From assembly GCA_028583405.1 (NCBI GenBank), contig CM053256.1, positions 7,151,527 through 7,215,526 of the forward strand: DNA of 64,000 nt. The letters are read 5' to 3'. Positions 1 to 12,439 of the stretch are shown here, in pieces. The notes under the pieces were generated by a model. That model was given only the letters and a program-made list of their open reading frames with translations. It did not search any database and was not told the DNA's origin. The translations under genes and the position numbers were made by a program. The stretch is from Pogonophryne albipinna. Lineage: Eukaryota; Chordata; Actinopteri; Perciformes; Artedidraconidae. How positions within the stretch are numbered: the first letter of the stretch is position 1; each line of letters starts with the position of its first letter.

Positions 1-2797
1 CCTTAAGGCTTGTCTGTAAGTTTGAAACAGTTTTTAGATTTCTTTTGTACACATTTAACAAACAGCAAACATTGTGTAAATATGACAGAGATGTCAAAGA
101 TGTTGGAGGATATATTTAAAACTTCTGACAGAGCCAAGCTAGCTCTTAATGCTAAAATAGGCTAACCATGTCCTAACCCCAACTCTTCAGTAAACACGCA
201 TACGTTTACATACATTTTTCTCCCAGAAGGAAAATGAATACAGTTAAGGTATTTTCTAAGGTTGTGAACTTTTCCTTTCAAAATGTAAGCATCAAACTGT
301 AATTTTGGTGCGGTGTGAGTTTCAAATAAATGTTTCTAACCTGCAATGACAGTATGAACTTACATATTTGAATAAATCTCCCTTGCTACACTCAGTGTTA
401 ATTCACCTTTAAAGGGCTTTTAACTCAAACTTCTTGTCAAATACTGTGAAAGGTGACCGAAATGTCAACTCCCATAGGGTTGAGACAAGTGGTAAAGGAA
501 TCCATATACTCCAGCAGCTGAGCAGAAATAAAACAAACCTTATTGAGTCTTAGCTGAGGAAGTGCCAGATGACATTTATTAGGCTGCAGTACTGATCTAA
601 AGTTAGATAAGAGCAACCCCCTGTAAAGATTAAGTTTAAGGATAAGGAGGTGGTAAACCGATGCCAGATCTTTGCCTACATGGTGATTTTTATTCATGAG
701 AGATGGGAGGAAGAGCGTTGGTTGCAGCAGACTCCACTGAGCACTGCCTGCCTCTTGGTCTCAGTAGTATGCTGGGAGATTATCCCCCAACAGAGGGGAA
801 AGAAATCCTGCGCCAAGAAGATAAGAAGTTTGTGCAGATTGTATGTGTGTGTGACTGTTTGCACAAACACACGTCACGCACATCTCTAGCCCTGACACTA
901 CTCTCAACCTGTTTATATAGATGAATCTTTAACTGTATTTTAATAGAGGTTATAGGTGCTTTGTCATGTAAAGGCGCTCCAGTTTCAACGCAAGTACAAT
1001 AACTGTGTGCTTTCACTTGTCATGTAGCCACTACAGCACTTAGGGAGGGCATACGATATCACAAAGTACACATGAATTATTCATTCTTCTATTGTAAAGT
1101 CTGCGTTGTCCGGACATTGTCTGTCGATGGATTTAATCTTGGAGACTCATTATTCTTTCATTAGGGCTGATACACAGAGGACTGCAGATCAATCTAAACT
1201 CTGAGAAACCATGCTTTACTGCCAGCTTTCCCTTCAAAAATCATACGTCAAGAATGAATTCAACATTAAGATAGTTTTACATTAGTATTTAAAAAAGAAG
1301 GCAGTGTATTATGCTTTCCAGCTGCCACTAGCTTGAGTTGCATCTGATATCAAGTTTCTGCTTATGGTCCTTCCTGAGTTCTCATCATTCTTTGAGGGTA
1401 TTACTCTTTAATGTATACATTTTTTTACTCGACATGACAAATTGAAGATAACTTTACCTAGCAAAACCTAGCACAGCATATGTCAGCTGAAATTGAGAGA
1501 AGCCTTTATTCCCCTGTTCAAATAAGAGATTATTGACAATGAAGTTATTGCTTTAATAATAATTGAACATGATTTTATTATATAACTCCATCTTTAATTT
1601 CCTTACCTGTGTTTCCCTGTTTAAAATGTTGTTTTGGAAAAGTTTAATATCAAAATGTTGAACATCTCCATACATCCACCACCTGCACTAAACCCCACCA
1701 TATTGGACAGACTGATCTTCAAGCTGTTTGCGTGAGGAGCATCTCTCCACATTCAGAAGAAAGGTTAGACTTTGTCACCCTCTCTCACGCGATCTACACT
1801 GTTGGTCTGCATAAGCCTCATCTAATGTCTTTAACACCCTCCTTAAGAGGGCAGCTTTGACTCTGAGCTGGCTTGACAAGTGTCAGAAATGGAGGCCTTT
1901 GCACTGGTGACCAGTGAGGTCAAAGCTGGACTTACAGGCATCAAAAATCCTTGTTTTAAATGACATCTGCTTTAAGTAAAATGGCGGGTAAGGAAGTGAG
2001 TAGAAGGCTTTTTAAATGTTAACAGAAAACTTGCACCTGACAGCATAGCAACAGCATGAAAAGGAGAGAAGATAAACAAAGCACATTGTATATTTGGACA
2101 TCAGTCAACATGACGGCTTACCTCTGTTGCAAGCATTTGATCTGCAATTATCTGCTACAAATCCACAGAGAGACTGAAGTTCTCACACACAGTGTGGGGG
2201 CTTGACGAATGTAAGTTGTCATGTAACTGCGCTTGATCAAATGTATTTGAGTTACACTTGAGAGTTCAGCTAATTTGTTTCAAGCTATGCTGTGTGCGGG
2301 GGTAAGATTTGACATATGCAACTGTGCTGTTGACTTTGGTTACAGTATTGAAGGAAGATGCTACACAGCCTCGTAAGATCAATAAAACAAAATGTGCAAT
2401 TTACAAAAAGGAATTTATGAACAACCTGAGGATACAAACATAACAGAGGACAGGGAGAGAGCACAAAAACAAGAGACAAAAATAGAAATACCTGGAAAAA
2501 CTGAGCAGCATTTTAAAGCGAAGAGCAGCACGTTTTGACATAGGTTGCTAGCTTACTGCAGCTAATGTCAGTACAGCTGGTACACTGATCATTTTTGGCA
2601 AATAAACACAGAATGTACAAATGATTCAGACTGGCAATACCTCTCAAAAAATGTCAGTGAAAAAGTATCTAGAGAAAAGTATTTAGGATGAGCATTAATA
2701 ATGACATGGGCCTTGTAGCTAAATATTTACATCCCAGCACTAAAAGTGGACTTTTTTTAATGAGATGCATTAATGTTACAGAACAATGATTTCTTAC
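1..2797 (-). other. thsd7a: thsd7a intron 4, partial
   Basis: This is AT-rich intronic DNA between the exon 4 donor and the left edge. I found no exon with THSD7 motifs, no RNA gene and no clear transposon. Open frames here are short, lack family motifs and overlap on both strands, as expected by chance. Confidence 0.75.
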
Positions 2798-2982
2798 CTT
2801 TCTCCTTTTCTTTGAGGTCGTTGAGGTATTTGAGAAGCTCAGCGTTGGCCTGGACGCAGTAAACTTCTCTGGTTTGTAAGCCTCCCCCACAGAGACCTGT
2901 CAGGTTGCCACGTCTACGGTCCTGTTGGCTTAGCAACGAGTCAACCCGGCAGTCGCTCCACTCGGTGCTCCTCCAGGTATAG
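2798..2982 (-). CDS. thsd7a: thsd7a coding exon 4: TSP1 repeat, first half
   Basis: The exon encodes the last base of Thr412, residues 413-473 and one base of residue 474. The acceptor ctctgtag is at 2983, and the donor AAAG/gtaagaa starts at 2797. Motifs are YTWRSTEWSDCRVD (413-426), SLLSQQDRRRGN (427-438), CGGGLQTREVYC (443-454) and the lysine/glutamate-rich end LKEKEK (468-473). NLT at 438 is a sequon. The split Thr codon joins exactly with exon 3. The repeat is unfinished: its remaining cysteines must be in the next exon, beyond position 1. An open frame read past 2798 only adds intron residues. Confidence 0.95.
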
Positions 2983-4172
2983 CTACAGAGGAAGAGCATA
3001 TAGATGTTGTGTGTGGGTGTCGCGTAGTGTCAAAGTACAGAAGTTCATTTTGCAGATCTAACTTAAGCACCTCAGGATGTGTTGCATCGTAACAACAATT
3101 TACTACCAATAACTTATTCTGAAAACATGATAAATTGCACGTTTCAGTAAAAGCTTCATTTAAAATGGTCTTACTCATTCCCTGCTTAATGATGACTTTG
3201 GTACAAGACACCAGCACGACAGTACAGTCAAATCACAGGCTTCAATATACGCTGTCACATTGCATTAACTAAAACCTCTTTCATACAATCAGTCTTCTCT
3301 ATATAAGGAGCACACCTATGGAACTGTCTACCAAACCCTAATCAAAATGCAACACAATGTTAATTTTAAATCAGGCTGAAAGAGAAACAACATTATCCTT
3401 CACTAAATACTCTGTAGATACAGCATGCCTGTTTCATGTGCATAGTTGGATGCATTTTCTTTTCTTTTTTCTATTTCAATGAATTTTTAAGCCTGCTTTT
3501 GCTCCTTGTGCAACATGTATGATATATGATGATGCTAAGATGAAATAAACAACATAACAAGTAGAGTATGCACAGTTTGCAAGTCCTTTCACAAACTTCA
3601 AAAGTCAGTTTCACCCGACAGAAGAACAATTGTTTTTCAGAGAAAAAAGGGACTTTGATTTTTGAATATCATTATGGATATTTGTTTAATTCTCACAATT
3701 CACTATCGGTAATGAGTGTCAGGGGACAACATACAAACTGAAACTTGGAATCATGTGGGTCTGAAAAGGCTATTTCTAAACAGAGAAATAAATGTCTACC
3801 ATAGAAAATCAAACACTCTCAGGGATTAGAGTATGAGAAAATGTTTTAGCAGTAGCTGTGTTAGGATAATATAGGGTGAAACTGAGGGAATAAAGGCCAT
3901 CTGGGGACCTATAGTTTAAGTATGTGTATGTATGTTCGTGTGTGTGTGCAGGGAGAGAGTTTGTGGGACTAAAATATCTTTGCAGTCTCCCTCCATTAGT
4001 CTCTACTTTCTGTCTGGCACCAGCCCAAGCACTTATTCCAATCTATCTCCATATGCTGCCTACTACGCTCGCATGCATACACACGCACACACACACGCAC
4101 ACACACACATACCATGTATACATCACTTCAGGGGACATTACATTGACTTACATGCATTTCCTGGAGACTTAT

Positions 4173-4255
4173 CCTAACCTTAACCATAACCAACACATGC
4201 CTAACCCTTACCCTTAACCTTACCCTTACCCTAACCCTAATCCTAAACCTAACCA
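4173..4255 (+). repeat. degenerate CCCTAA/CCTTAA tract (telomere-like)
   Basis: This is a run of units such as CCTAACC, CCCTTA, CCTTAA and CCCTAA, close to but not exactly the vertebrate telomere repeat read on the C strand. It is interrupted and not a clean hexamer array. It lies just before a GTCCCCA-containing repeat and a long (AC)n array, an arrangement I associate with a common teleost interspersed repeat. That makes a repeat-family origin more likely than a fossil telomere. Confidence 0.6.
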
Positions 4256-4261
4256 AGTCTT

Positions 4262-4521
<260 letters not shown>

Positions 4522-4876
4522 AGAACAAATGAGCTTGGTGATATGAGATAAAGCACAACCAACAGGAAGCGTGTGCAGCATGAGCCAGGTTCAATACCAG
4601 ACATTCACTCTGCTGTATGTTTTTGCATCAGCTTTATAGGCATACAGAGATAATCCCTGCAGAGTGTGGTGCACTGTAACAGGGTTTTTAACAATTCTGT
4701 AACCAAAGAGAAGGGTGTTATCACAACCCAACAACATGCAATTGTATCCCCATGAAACACGAGCGCCTGTCGAGTGCTCGCTATGAAAAACACATCTACA
4801 GTTTCACTCAAATTCAAAAGGCCTGTGCTGACTCCCTGCTGAGCTCCCCGCCCCAGTGTCATCAGTAGGAACTTAC

Positions 4877-5125
4877 GTTGCGCAGGGCGGCACGCTTTCA
4901 CCCTGAGGTTCACATGACTCCAACTCCTCCAGAGGTGTGCACTCCGCCCCCTCGCCCACAGGGAACTGGACCACCTGTCTGCTCCGAGTGCGATTGCCTA
5001 TGGGAGACTCGGGGTCCAAGCAGGTTTTAGAGCAGGGGCCCCACTGGATCCAGTCGGTCAGCTGGCAGTCTTTGGGAAGGACGCAGGACTGGACAGTCAG
5101 CGGCAGGTCTCTCATCGTGCACAGG
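4877..5125 (-). CDS. thsd7a: thsd7a coding exon 3: TSP1 repeat
   Basis: The exon encodes the last base of Asn329, residues 330-411 and two bases of Thr412. The acceptor ends tttccag at 5126 after a pyrimidine tract, and the donor AAC/gtaagt is at 4876. The true exon begins upstream of the first methionine of the open frame, because the phase-2 join gives Asn-Leu-Cys-Thr before MRDLPL. Core motifs are QSCVLPKDC (341-349) and DWIQWGPCSKTC (353-364); the W-x-x-W-x-x-C pattern is the usual C-mannosylation motif of TSP1 repeats. NRT at 373 is a sequon. The region RTRSRQVVQFP (374-384) is the heparin-type basic strand of the repeat. No defects are seen. Confidence 0.95.
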
Positions 5126-5355
5126 CTGGAAAAGGATGAAGAGGAGGGGAACAGGAGGGAGGGAAGGTAAGGTTAAGTTAAGAAAGATTTTAATCAGAGG
5201 TACACTAGGTTCCTGAAGTTTGAACAAGAGGAGAGCACCACATACATACATAATGTAAACTCATAGATTCACTGTCCCTGGCCAAGAAATAGTCAGGCCC
5301 ATAACACCCTGAGTCCATGACTTGACGTTTCTACAAAGTGTTTTTTCAAACAGAT

Positions 5356-5848
5356 TTAAAGGGGGACCTATTATGCTAAATCCACTTGTTCCTGTCTTTT
5401 ATACATAAACATGTGTCCCCTCTGTGGAAAGAGATTCTGAAAGTTTCAGGAAAAAAGATTCTCTCTCTTTTTGTCCTGATCCATGTATATCAAAACCTGT
5501 CTGAAAATGAGCTGATCAGATTCTGGCCACTTTATGATGTCATAACGATTTTTAGCCCATAACAAACCAAAGTAACCCCCCCACCTTATCACCTTAATCT
5601 CCTCTAGAGCACCATTGTGTTCTTTTTAACCAAATATCTCTCAGAGGGGCGTGGGGAGTGGCTCCTTATTTTCATCTAAAGTAACAGACAGAGAATCAGC
5701 ACTTTTGAAACAGGGCTGAAACAGGGGATTATGGGATGCTGCAATGATCTGTTTGGTGTTTGGAGCCAAACACTTCAGAGCCATGTTTTGTATATATCTG
5801 CAGACCTATAATATATTGATGAAAAACAGTATAATAGGGGACCTTTAA
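5356..5848. mobile_element. TTAA-flanked non-autonomous DNA transposon (MITE)
   Basis: The ends form imperfect inverted repeats of about 22 bp: left TTTAAAGGGGGACC then TATTATGCT, right (reverse complement) TTTAAAGGTCCCC then TATTATACT. Both ends carry TTAA, the target of piggyBac-type and some other transposases. The 493-bp interior has no transposase frame. The distinctive interior start ttatacataaacatgtgtcc recurs with small changes in the element at 62901-63292, so this is a family. The superfamily is not proven. Confidence 0.72.
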
Positions 5849-8354
5849 ACAAACAACATATACACACTCACACACTATTGGCTCTAGTTAGATTCAGGGT
5901 CCATAATTGTTTAGTCTCACTGATAAAGAATGTTGATTATTACACTCCGAACTAGTTAAATCATCGAGCTGCAGAAGAGTTCTTCAGAATTGGTTTGGCA
6001 ACCGCTGTATCAACTCGTGACACACACCACCTGTCTTGTCAATTATCCGGCCGTAACTCCAAATAAACCACCAGTGTTTGCCATCAAAGCTCCAGCTCTC
6101 CTCGTGTCTCTCTGAGTCCTGTTTCCAATTGCTTCAGAAGTTTCCCCCACAGTAACAACGCATTTTCTTTATTTTGTTTTCCACACCAGATATTCCCCCC
6201 TCAGTGTGTAGGCGAGGTTCTTAGCTGATAAAGCAAAACTGCTGTGACATCATCTTAAACTCCCTTACTCGCATAATCCTTTCATTGGCAACCAAACAGA
6301 TTACCGTGTGCAGTTTCTCAAGTGCACGGTGTAGTTTTGCTGCTTTAAAAAAAATCAGTTTGGAGTGAACCAAATATTGCAATGGCTATTGATGGTAGTT
6401 TCATTTTGTGCAGGATGTCTGGTGTTCTCTAACCGTTAGCTGGCCACAGTGCTTTAACTTCCCCTCTGGTGTTGCATTATTTCGCGTGAAGTCTGAACTG
6501 AGGTTGTACCAGAAAAAGTACAATCCACAAACTTTTCTGATGAAAAAACAAAAAAGAGCAATTGGCTCAGTGTAGCCATGCTGTGACAAGTAGTGGAGTA
6601 TGCAAACATATTTTCCAACATGTTGAACTATTTATTTTAGTTATACTGATAAAGTTATAATTATGTAGTGTTTACAGCCAACTACCATTCCTAACACAAG
6701 CCCTGTTGTTCAGCTGGAACAAAAGACAAAGACAAGCAGCACATTTGAATATGCAAAAGGATGAAACTTGAAAATATTTGCCAGTTTTTCTTGATAAACG
6801 ACTTTATAGACTGAACTGCACTGCAAGTGATAAATCAAAAATGAATAATCAAGTACAAATGGTAAGCAAATAAGCCTTACAACTCTCCAGAGGTAGATGT
6901 TTTGATCTATTTGTTATTCTTACACTTAGACTGATCATAGTTATTATTTTTGTACACAGAGATATGAAGTGAACTCATGCCTCATTACAGTGACATTAAT
7001 TCACATTACGTCTCAATGTCATTTTAATATCAATGTACCAAGATGCCTTAAAGACATGGATTTAATGGTCTTTGAATATGTCAGAGCAACACATATGAAA
7101 CTATATCTGTGTGCATAGTGCCTTTAAACCATAGCTTTAAACCCTCTGCCCTTGACTGGTGCCACATTGTGTCATTAGCTTCTCTAATTAGCATACACAC
7201 TGCATAACCAGTTTCACATTAGGGGTAAAACCAGAGTAGCGTGGCAGTGTGTTTTAAGACAACCAAAACAACCTGTGGTCAATCGCTCACACACATCTTT
7301 TGATCAGCTAAATGGCATTTAGATGTAATGAATAACCCGCTCTCACTTTAGGTCCCTACCGAATCATTAGAAATGTGTTCTAACTAAAGCTGACTGCTCT
7401 CTGCTCAGTCTGGATGTCTTTCCCCTCGAGGCGTTGCAGCTGACGAGCTATTAGTGCTAATTACAGCTCTGCTTCATTTAGAAACCTCTCATTTAGACGC
7501 TGCCACCACACTTCACCTCCAGCAACTCAGATTTTGTATAAATGAGGAAATGTATGAGCTGAGCATGTTTGTTTTTTTCTTCTTTTAAGTCCTGTGTCTT
7601 TGCGGATTAAAGCACCTCTGCAGCCTTTGAAGTGGTACTGAAGCGACACTGTCAGAACACCGTAGTTTAGTTTTTTCTGCCAAACTCACTTGGTATTCTG
7701 GCTCATTTTGCATCGGAGGAAAACAACCAACATTTTGAACAGTTAATGTGATGCACTGAGGGTGATGGCTCGATTTCCTGTCTCAGATGGAACTCCTTGT
7801 GTTTTAAAAAGCCCCGAATGCAGTCGATGACCCATTTCTGCTGCCACTGGATCCTTTGATCCGTTTGTTGAGTGAATGCCCTAGCATTTTTGTGGAGATT
7901 TTAAAGTAGCAAAAATAAGTCATTATTTCTTCATCTCAGTCATTCAGACAGAATGAGGACACAATCATTCTCTATTTAAATAACTAAGACTATGTCTGAA
8001 AAAGTTCACTTTATGTATGGTGTTACACAGTAACTGGCAACAACGGACTCCAAGGGCTTTCAGACAAAATAGAGCATTCAGATCATGTCCTTATTTCAAC
8101 ACTTGTCGAGTACCCTCATTACTTACACTGCATTCATCAAAAAGTGAGCTACTGCCCATGAAATGGTCTAAAAACATGATTAGTTGTTGGTCAAGTGATT
8201 AAAGAGGCCCTTTTATTATTTAATTATTTATTTTACTTTGGAGCCTTTAGCAAAAACACTTATGAAAGAGACAAAAAATGATGACAAGTTAAATTACAGC
8301 AGCAAGTGAGTCCTGCAGCATTAACTGTCATTATGTAATGTGATACACACACCA

Positions 8355-8376
8355 CCCCCCCCCCCCCCACCCCCCC
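8355..8376 (+). repeat. poly-C run
   Basis: Fourteen C, one A, then seven C, inside intron 2. This is simple sequence and prone to assembly or sequencing error. Confidence 0.95.
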
Positions 8377-10797
8377 AATATTTGCACAGCAAGAACTTAA
8401 AAAGGTCATAATGCAAGCTTCACAAATAGGACACAAGCAGGAGACTTTGTTACGAGGAGGTCGCCTGTTTCGGAACACGTCGAGGACAAGTCGAGGATTA
8501 TTGAAAAAGCAAGGACCCAATGACAGATGTTCATCAAACAAAATTAGAAATGAAGTGAGCAAGATGTTCAGAGAGATTCTGGCTAGGATACGACTGGGTT
8601 ACGGCTTCACTGGGAAGTTTGTTCCACTTTTTCTGAAAGTGGCAAAAACAACTATAAATATTTCAGGACAAGAAATAAACAAGTCAAGGATTAATATTTA
8701 TACTCCTAAGGGCATGTGAGTTGTTTTCACGGTTCCTTTGAAATATTTGATCCCAGTCACTACTGAGAGCACTGCGCCAACAAAGCATTCATGAATAGAT
8801 TTAGTACATAATTGATCAAATCTTGGAGTACAGGGGCATGCGACAGATATGTCTTGCTTTACTGACATGTCATTGATTCTTTCCTTGAGATCATAAAAGC
8901 CCATCACCAAGTTCCGAGCAAAGAACTATGACTTTTTAATTCACCGTCGGTCGAGGAAGAGAAAAATAGATGATACAGAATGGAGCTCTAGCAGAATGGC
9001 TGATTACTTGCAGCCATGTTATAAAGGAATCAAAGTTTTTATAACGAATAACAGCATGAATGTTGTAACAAGAACCAACATTTAGTGATTAACACAAAAC
9101 GTTTGTAGTCATCAACCACTTCAGCCTAACAACTGTCTAAAAAAGTGGGCAGCAGCTACGGCCCTATGGAGCCTATTGCTGCAAACATGTTGTAAACACA
9201 AAACTGTATTAAAACTGGAAGATTAGATATTCGGGAAATCATTCCTTAATTTGTTGTAAGATATTTAAGACATACATTTGTCTTGGAAAGCCAAATAAAC
9301 TACTTCTGAAAAACAAAAGTCCACAATTCCCTGTTTGGGTGTTTTTAAATAGTCAAATCAGACAATAGACCCTATAGCATTGTCCAACTTCAGTACATCG
9401 AGTAGTGGTACTGCAGGTAAAGCTGTTTGGTAAAAGCCAAAAACAGCTGAAGATGCATGATTTCGCTTTTTAGGTAGAACAATTACAATTGAGCTATTTA
9501 GCCAATTAGCCAGGTTTTCTGTGCATGGGTTGATTCAGAAAGTCTTCACAGGCTCTTACAATTGGATTTAGGCTAAAACATTTTAATGTGTCTTCAGGCA
9601 TGACAGCTTGTGTTGAAATTGCTGAACTGCTTTCATTGAACAGGTGGAAAACAAACTCATTTAAGTATAAATTAAGTGTCACTTTGGCTGCAGTTACAAC
9701 AGGAAGCAGATGGAAACTGTACATGCCTCCCTCCATACTTGCTGCTATTGCAATTATAGTTGATTGATTGTTATTGATGTATTGGGTAGATAGATCCTTG
9801 TAAAACTCTTCTGTGTTGAATGTTTTTTTTGATGACCAGATTGCAAACTCTTGGCTTTTTTGATATATGATAACTATCCAATCCTGAAAAGGCATATGAC
9901 GTAATGAGTGATAACAATAATTAGTCAGTAAAAATACAATTATTCTGTATGGCTTTCAAAAACCAAGTGTTTGATGTTGATAGTGTTCTCTGAAGCTGCT
10001 GGCAGATTAATGTGTAGGAAGTTAAATGTTTGTTGTTCATACGACCTCTGCTGAGAAATGAGTGGGAGCCTTTTGATGTATCTTATTTTCAGAGTTTGAC
10101 TTTGTAGCTCCCAGCAATTATAGGTCATGGCCACAGGTTAGATCGGTTGGATCCCACATGGGTTTACTCACACTATAAATGTGCACTTATATAGTTACAG
10201 CATGTATTTGGGATAAGAGTGCCCACTGAAGACAACATTCAATGACCTGTTCTTATTTTGGGAAAAGGGTTAACTGATCTTCTCTTAATTTTGAGACCTT
10301 AACCTTAAAACGTAAAAAGAAGAAAAAAATTCCCATCATTATTCATTTGAGAATATTTTCTGTAGCAATCTGACTTTATGTCTGAGCCTCAAGGGAAAAA
10401 AGGGACCGTTTTAGTGACAATTGATTTGTTCACTTTCCTGATAACATATCATCACACATCCTGTCTAAACCAGAGGACAACAATCCAAAGAAATCCTAAA
10501 AAAGTTCTTTCAAAAATGACATAAAAAGAATTGCTTTGCCACTTTCATCATCTGAAGTTGACATATATACTACACTGTGGTAAATTGTGCTCCATTGCAG
10601 TGACAGCACAGCAGTGACAAACACGGCCGATAAACATCCGCTGCTATGTGTCACTTCCTGACAGGGATACAAATAAAAAATAAACATTCAGAAGGATAAA
10701 TGTGGCATTATGTTAGAAAGGCATTGACTCGGGGATCAGTACAACTAAACGTCAAAGGTTCAGGAATTATGGGGAGCAGTTTGCTTCTCTGCAGAGA

Positions 10798-11155
10798 AGG
10801 TGATCGGCTGCAATCTGCCATCCCTCCACGACCTGCACGCCTCCAGAACCCTGAGGCGGGCAGGGAAGATAGTGGCCGACCCCTCCCACCCTGGACACAC
10901 ACTGTTCACCCCCCTCCCCTCTGGCAGGAGGCTGTGTTCCATCAGGACCAAAACCTCTCGCCATTTCATAGTTTATATTCTATAATTGCAATCTATGTAG
11001 CTGTAAATTACTGCTCTATTTTATTGCTTTTTAACTATATTTTATTACAGTGTACAGATATTTTGTTTTATATGGAGATTCTTTGTTTTATATTTTATGT
11101 ATGCACCACGACATCAAGTCAAATTCCTCGTACAGTATGTGTGACTACAAAAACA
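10798..11155 (+). mobile_element. LINE 3' fragment (CR1/Rex1-like), broken
   Basis: Plus-strand residues NLPSLHDLHASRTLRRAGKI followed by VADPSHPGHTLFTPLPSGRR (10809-10928) match the conserved C-terminal end of the ORF2 protein in many fish CR1/Rex1-type non-LTR retrotransposons. The frame then meets a stop at 10983-10985. AT-rich sequence follows, ending with AAGTCAAATTCCTCGTA, typical of these elements' 3' UTR. The reverse transcriptase core and endonuclease are absent, so this is a dead 5'-truncated copy inside intron 2, on the strand opposite to thsd7a. Confidence 0.75.
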
Positions 11156-11161
11156 GGATAA

Positions 11162-11512
11162 CAGACAGACATATCTGAGAATTCTGAGTCTGACAGTGAC
11201 TTTGAAAAAGAGGATGAGATTGAGCATCAGCAAGTTACAAAAAAAAGACGAGCCACAGGACCAGCCGGTCAGCGGGCAAAAAAACAAGTAGCACTTTAAT
11301 TCATTAATGTGATCTAACAAATGTAAAAGGGCAAATATTAACCATATATGCTGTTTATATTGCTTGTAATTGAGATGAAGTAATCATCTGTTATTGTATT
11401 TTAACGTAAAATAGTTTGATTGAGTTGAATTGAAGCCCAAAAGGGCAGCGGGTCCACCAGACCCACGAACACTGGCTGAGTAACAAAAATGTGAACACCA
11501 CACAAGGGTTAA
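11162..11512. mobile_element. piggyBac-like terminus with acidic coding remnant
   Basis: The segment ends CACACAAGGGTTAA at 11512, which on the minus strand is TTAACCCTTGTGTG. TTAA plus CCCTTGTG is characteristic of vertebrate piggyBac-type ends. Just inside, the plus strand has an open stretch (11162-11299) encoding an acidic segment, SENSESDSDFEKEDEIEH, then KKRRATGPAGQ, and a stop. Acidic Ser/Asp/Glu segments are common at the N terminus of piggyBac transposases. No matching left terminus or DDE domain is seen, so this is a solo or internally deleted copy, possibly interrupted by the adjacent LINE fragment. It lies about 90 bp from the exon 2 donor. Confidence 0.5.
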
Positions 11513-11604
11513 ACAACCAATTCAAAGGGGCATATAATGTTACTAAGGGGAATCAAATTAAATGAACTCCACCGTCACACTGACATAACATTTTTGCCAC
11601 TTAC

Positions 11605-12439
11605 TTGCGTGCACCGATGCTCCCGTTCCGATGAATGCAGGTCACGTCCCGAGTCTGGTAGCCCACCTGGATGTCCCAGAACGGACTCTCTTGCCGGTTA
11701 AGGCGGTTCCTGGTTCGTTTCTTCTGGATGAGCTCTCTGGTCTCTGGATCTTTGACTCCAGCTCTCTCCCTGACCCCCTGGTCTTTACCTTTCCTGCGCT
11801 TAACCTGGCGTTCTGTCCGAGTCACAGGGAGGACACAGGGGTTCCAGGGTCCAATCCTGAGACTGTACATGCCCTCTGGACCTGTGCAAGGCCCTGGTTT
11901 ACAAGACTTAAACTCAGTAAGGTTGGGACAAAGTGAGCCTCCAAAAAGTGGAGGGACCAGGACACTGCGGACCCTGGTCTTGAGGCCTGTTCCACATGTT
12001 TTGGAGCAGAGCGTCCATGGCGAGTACTCAGAAGCCACACAATCCTGAGGGCAAGGGATTAAACAGGCCTGCTCCAGGCGAGGTTTGGGCTCAAAGTATT
12101 CACAGATGGAATCCTCTGCTGGAGACTCCTCTGATTTGAGAATGCAGCCCACCTCCCGGGTCTGAATGCCCTCTTCGGCTCCACTACATGTGAACGGCCG
12201 CGAGGCCCATAAGGTCTTTGCTGAAACTGGCACACACACATTCCAGGCACCCAGTTGCCAGTCATAAAGGTCCTTGTGCCAGTCACACACACGGAAACAG
12301 TTCCTCTGGTTGGACGGGCGCTGGCCCTGGTCACAGTTGGTGTGGAGCGTGGTCCAGCCGTCCACATGGGCGCACCACACCGCCCGGCTCTGGCTGCCGC
12401 CGGGGCCACAGTCGCTGCCCATGCATCGGCCCCATGGAC
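11605..12439 (-). CDS. thsd7a: thsd7a coding exon 2: first TSP1 repeats and basic linker
   Basis: This 835-bp exon encodes the rest of Gly51, residues 52-328 and two bases of residue 329. The acceptor ttcacag is at 12440 and the donor AA/gtaagt at 11604. TSP1-type units are recognised by their cysteines and tryptophans: GPWGRC (51-56) with CGPGG; YDWQLGAWNVC (109-119); DCVASEYSPWTLCSKTC (183-199) with CGTGLKTR; and MYSLRIGPWNPC (241-252). A strongly basic segment at about 258-300 (KRRKGK, KKRTRNR) lies in the linker before WDIQVGYQTRDVTC (305-318). NLT at 223 and NGS at 322 are N-glycosylation sequons. It has no frameshift or stop, and cysteine spacing follows the family closely. It is separated from exon 1 by a 42.75-kb intron and from exon 3 by 6.5 kb. 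Confidence 0.96.

Larger units (their letters stand above)
5126..11604 (-). other. thsd7a: thsd7a intron 2
   Basis: A 6479-bp GT-AG intron. It contains a TTAA-flanked inverted-repeat element near exon 3, a poly-C run at 8355, a LINE 3' fragment and a piggyBac-like terminus near exon 2. Between about 5850 and 10790 I see no exon and no classifiable repeat apart from the poly-C run. A 129-codon open frame on the minus strand at 9895-9506 has no recognisable motif and is probably chance. Confidence 0.85.

Noticed and set aside
9506..9895. 129-codon open frame on the minus strand in intron 2
   Set aside because: It has no recognisable domain, no supporting splice sites and no flanking coding signal. 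In 128 kb of double-stranded reading space several frames of this length are expected by chance.
10260..10280. GGGTTAA near 10270 as the second end of the piggyBac-like relic
   Set aside because: It has the same orientation as the end at 11512, so the two cannot be inverted termini of one element.
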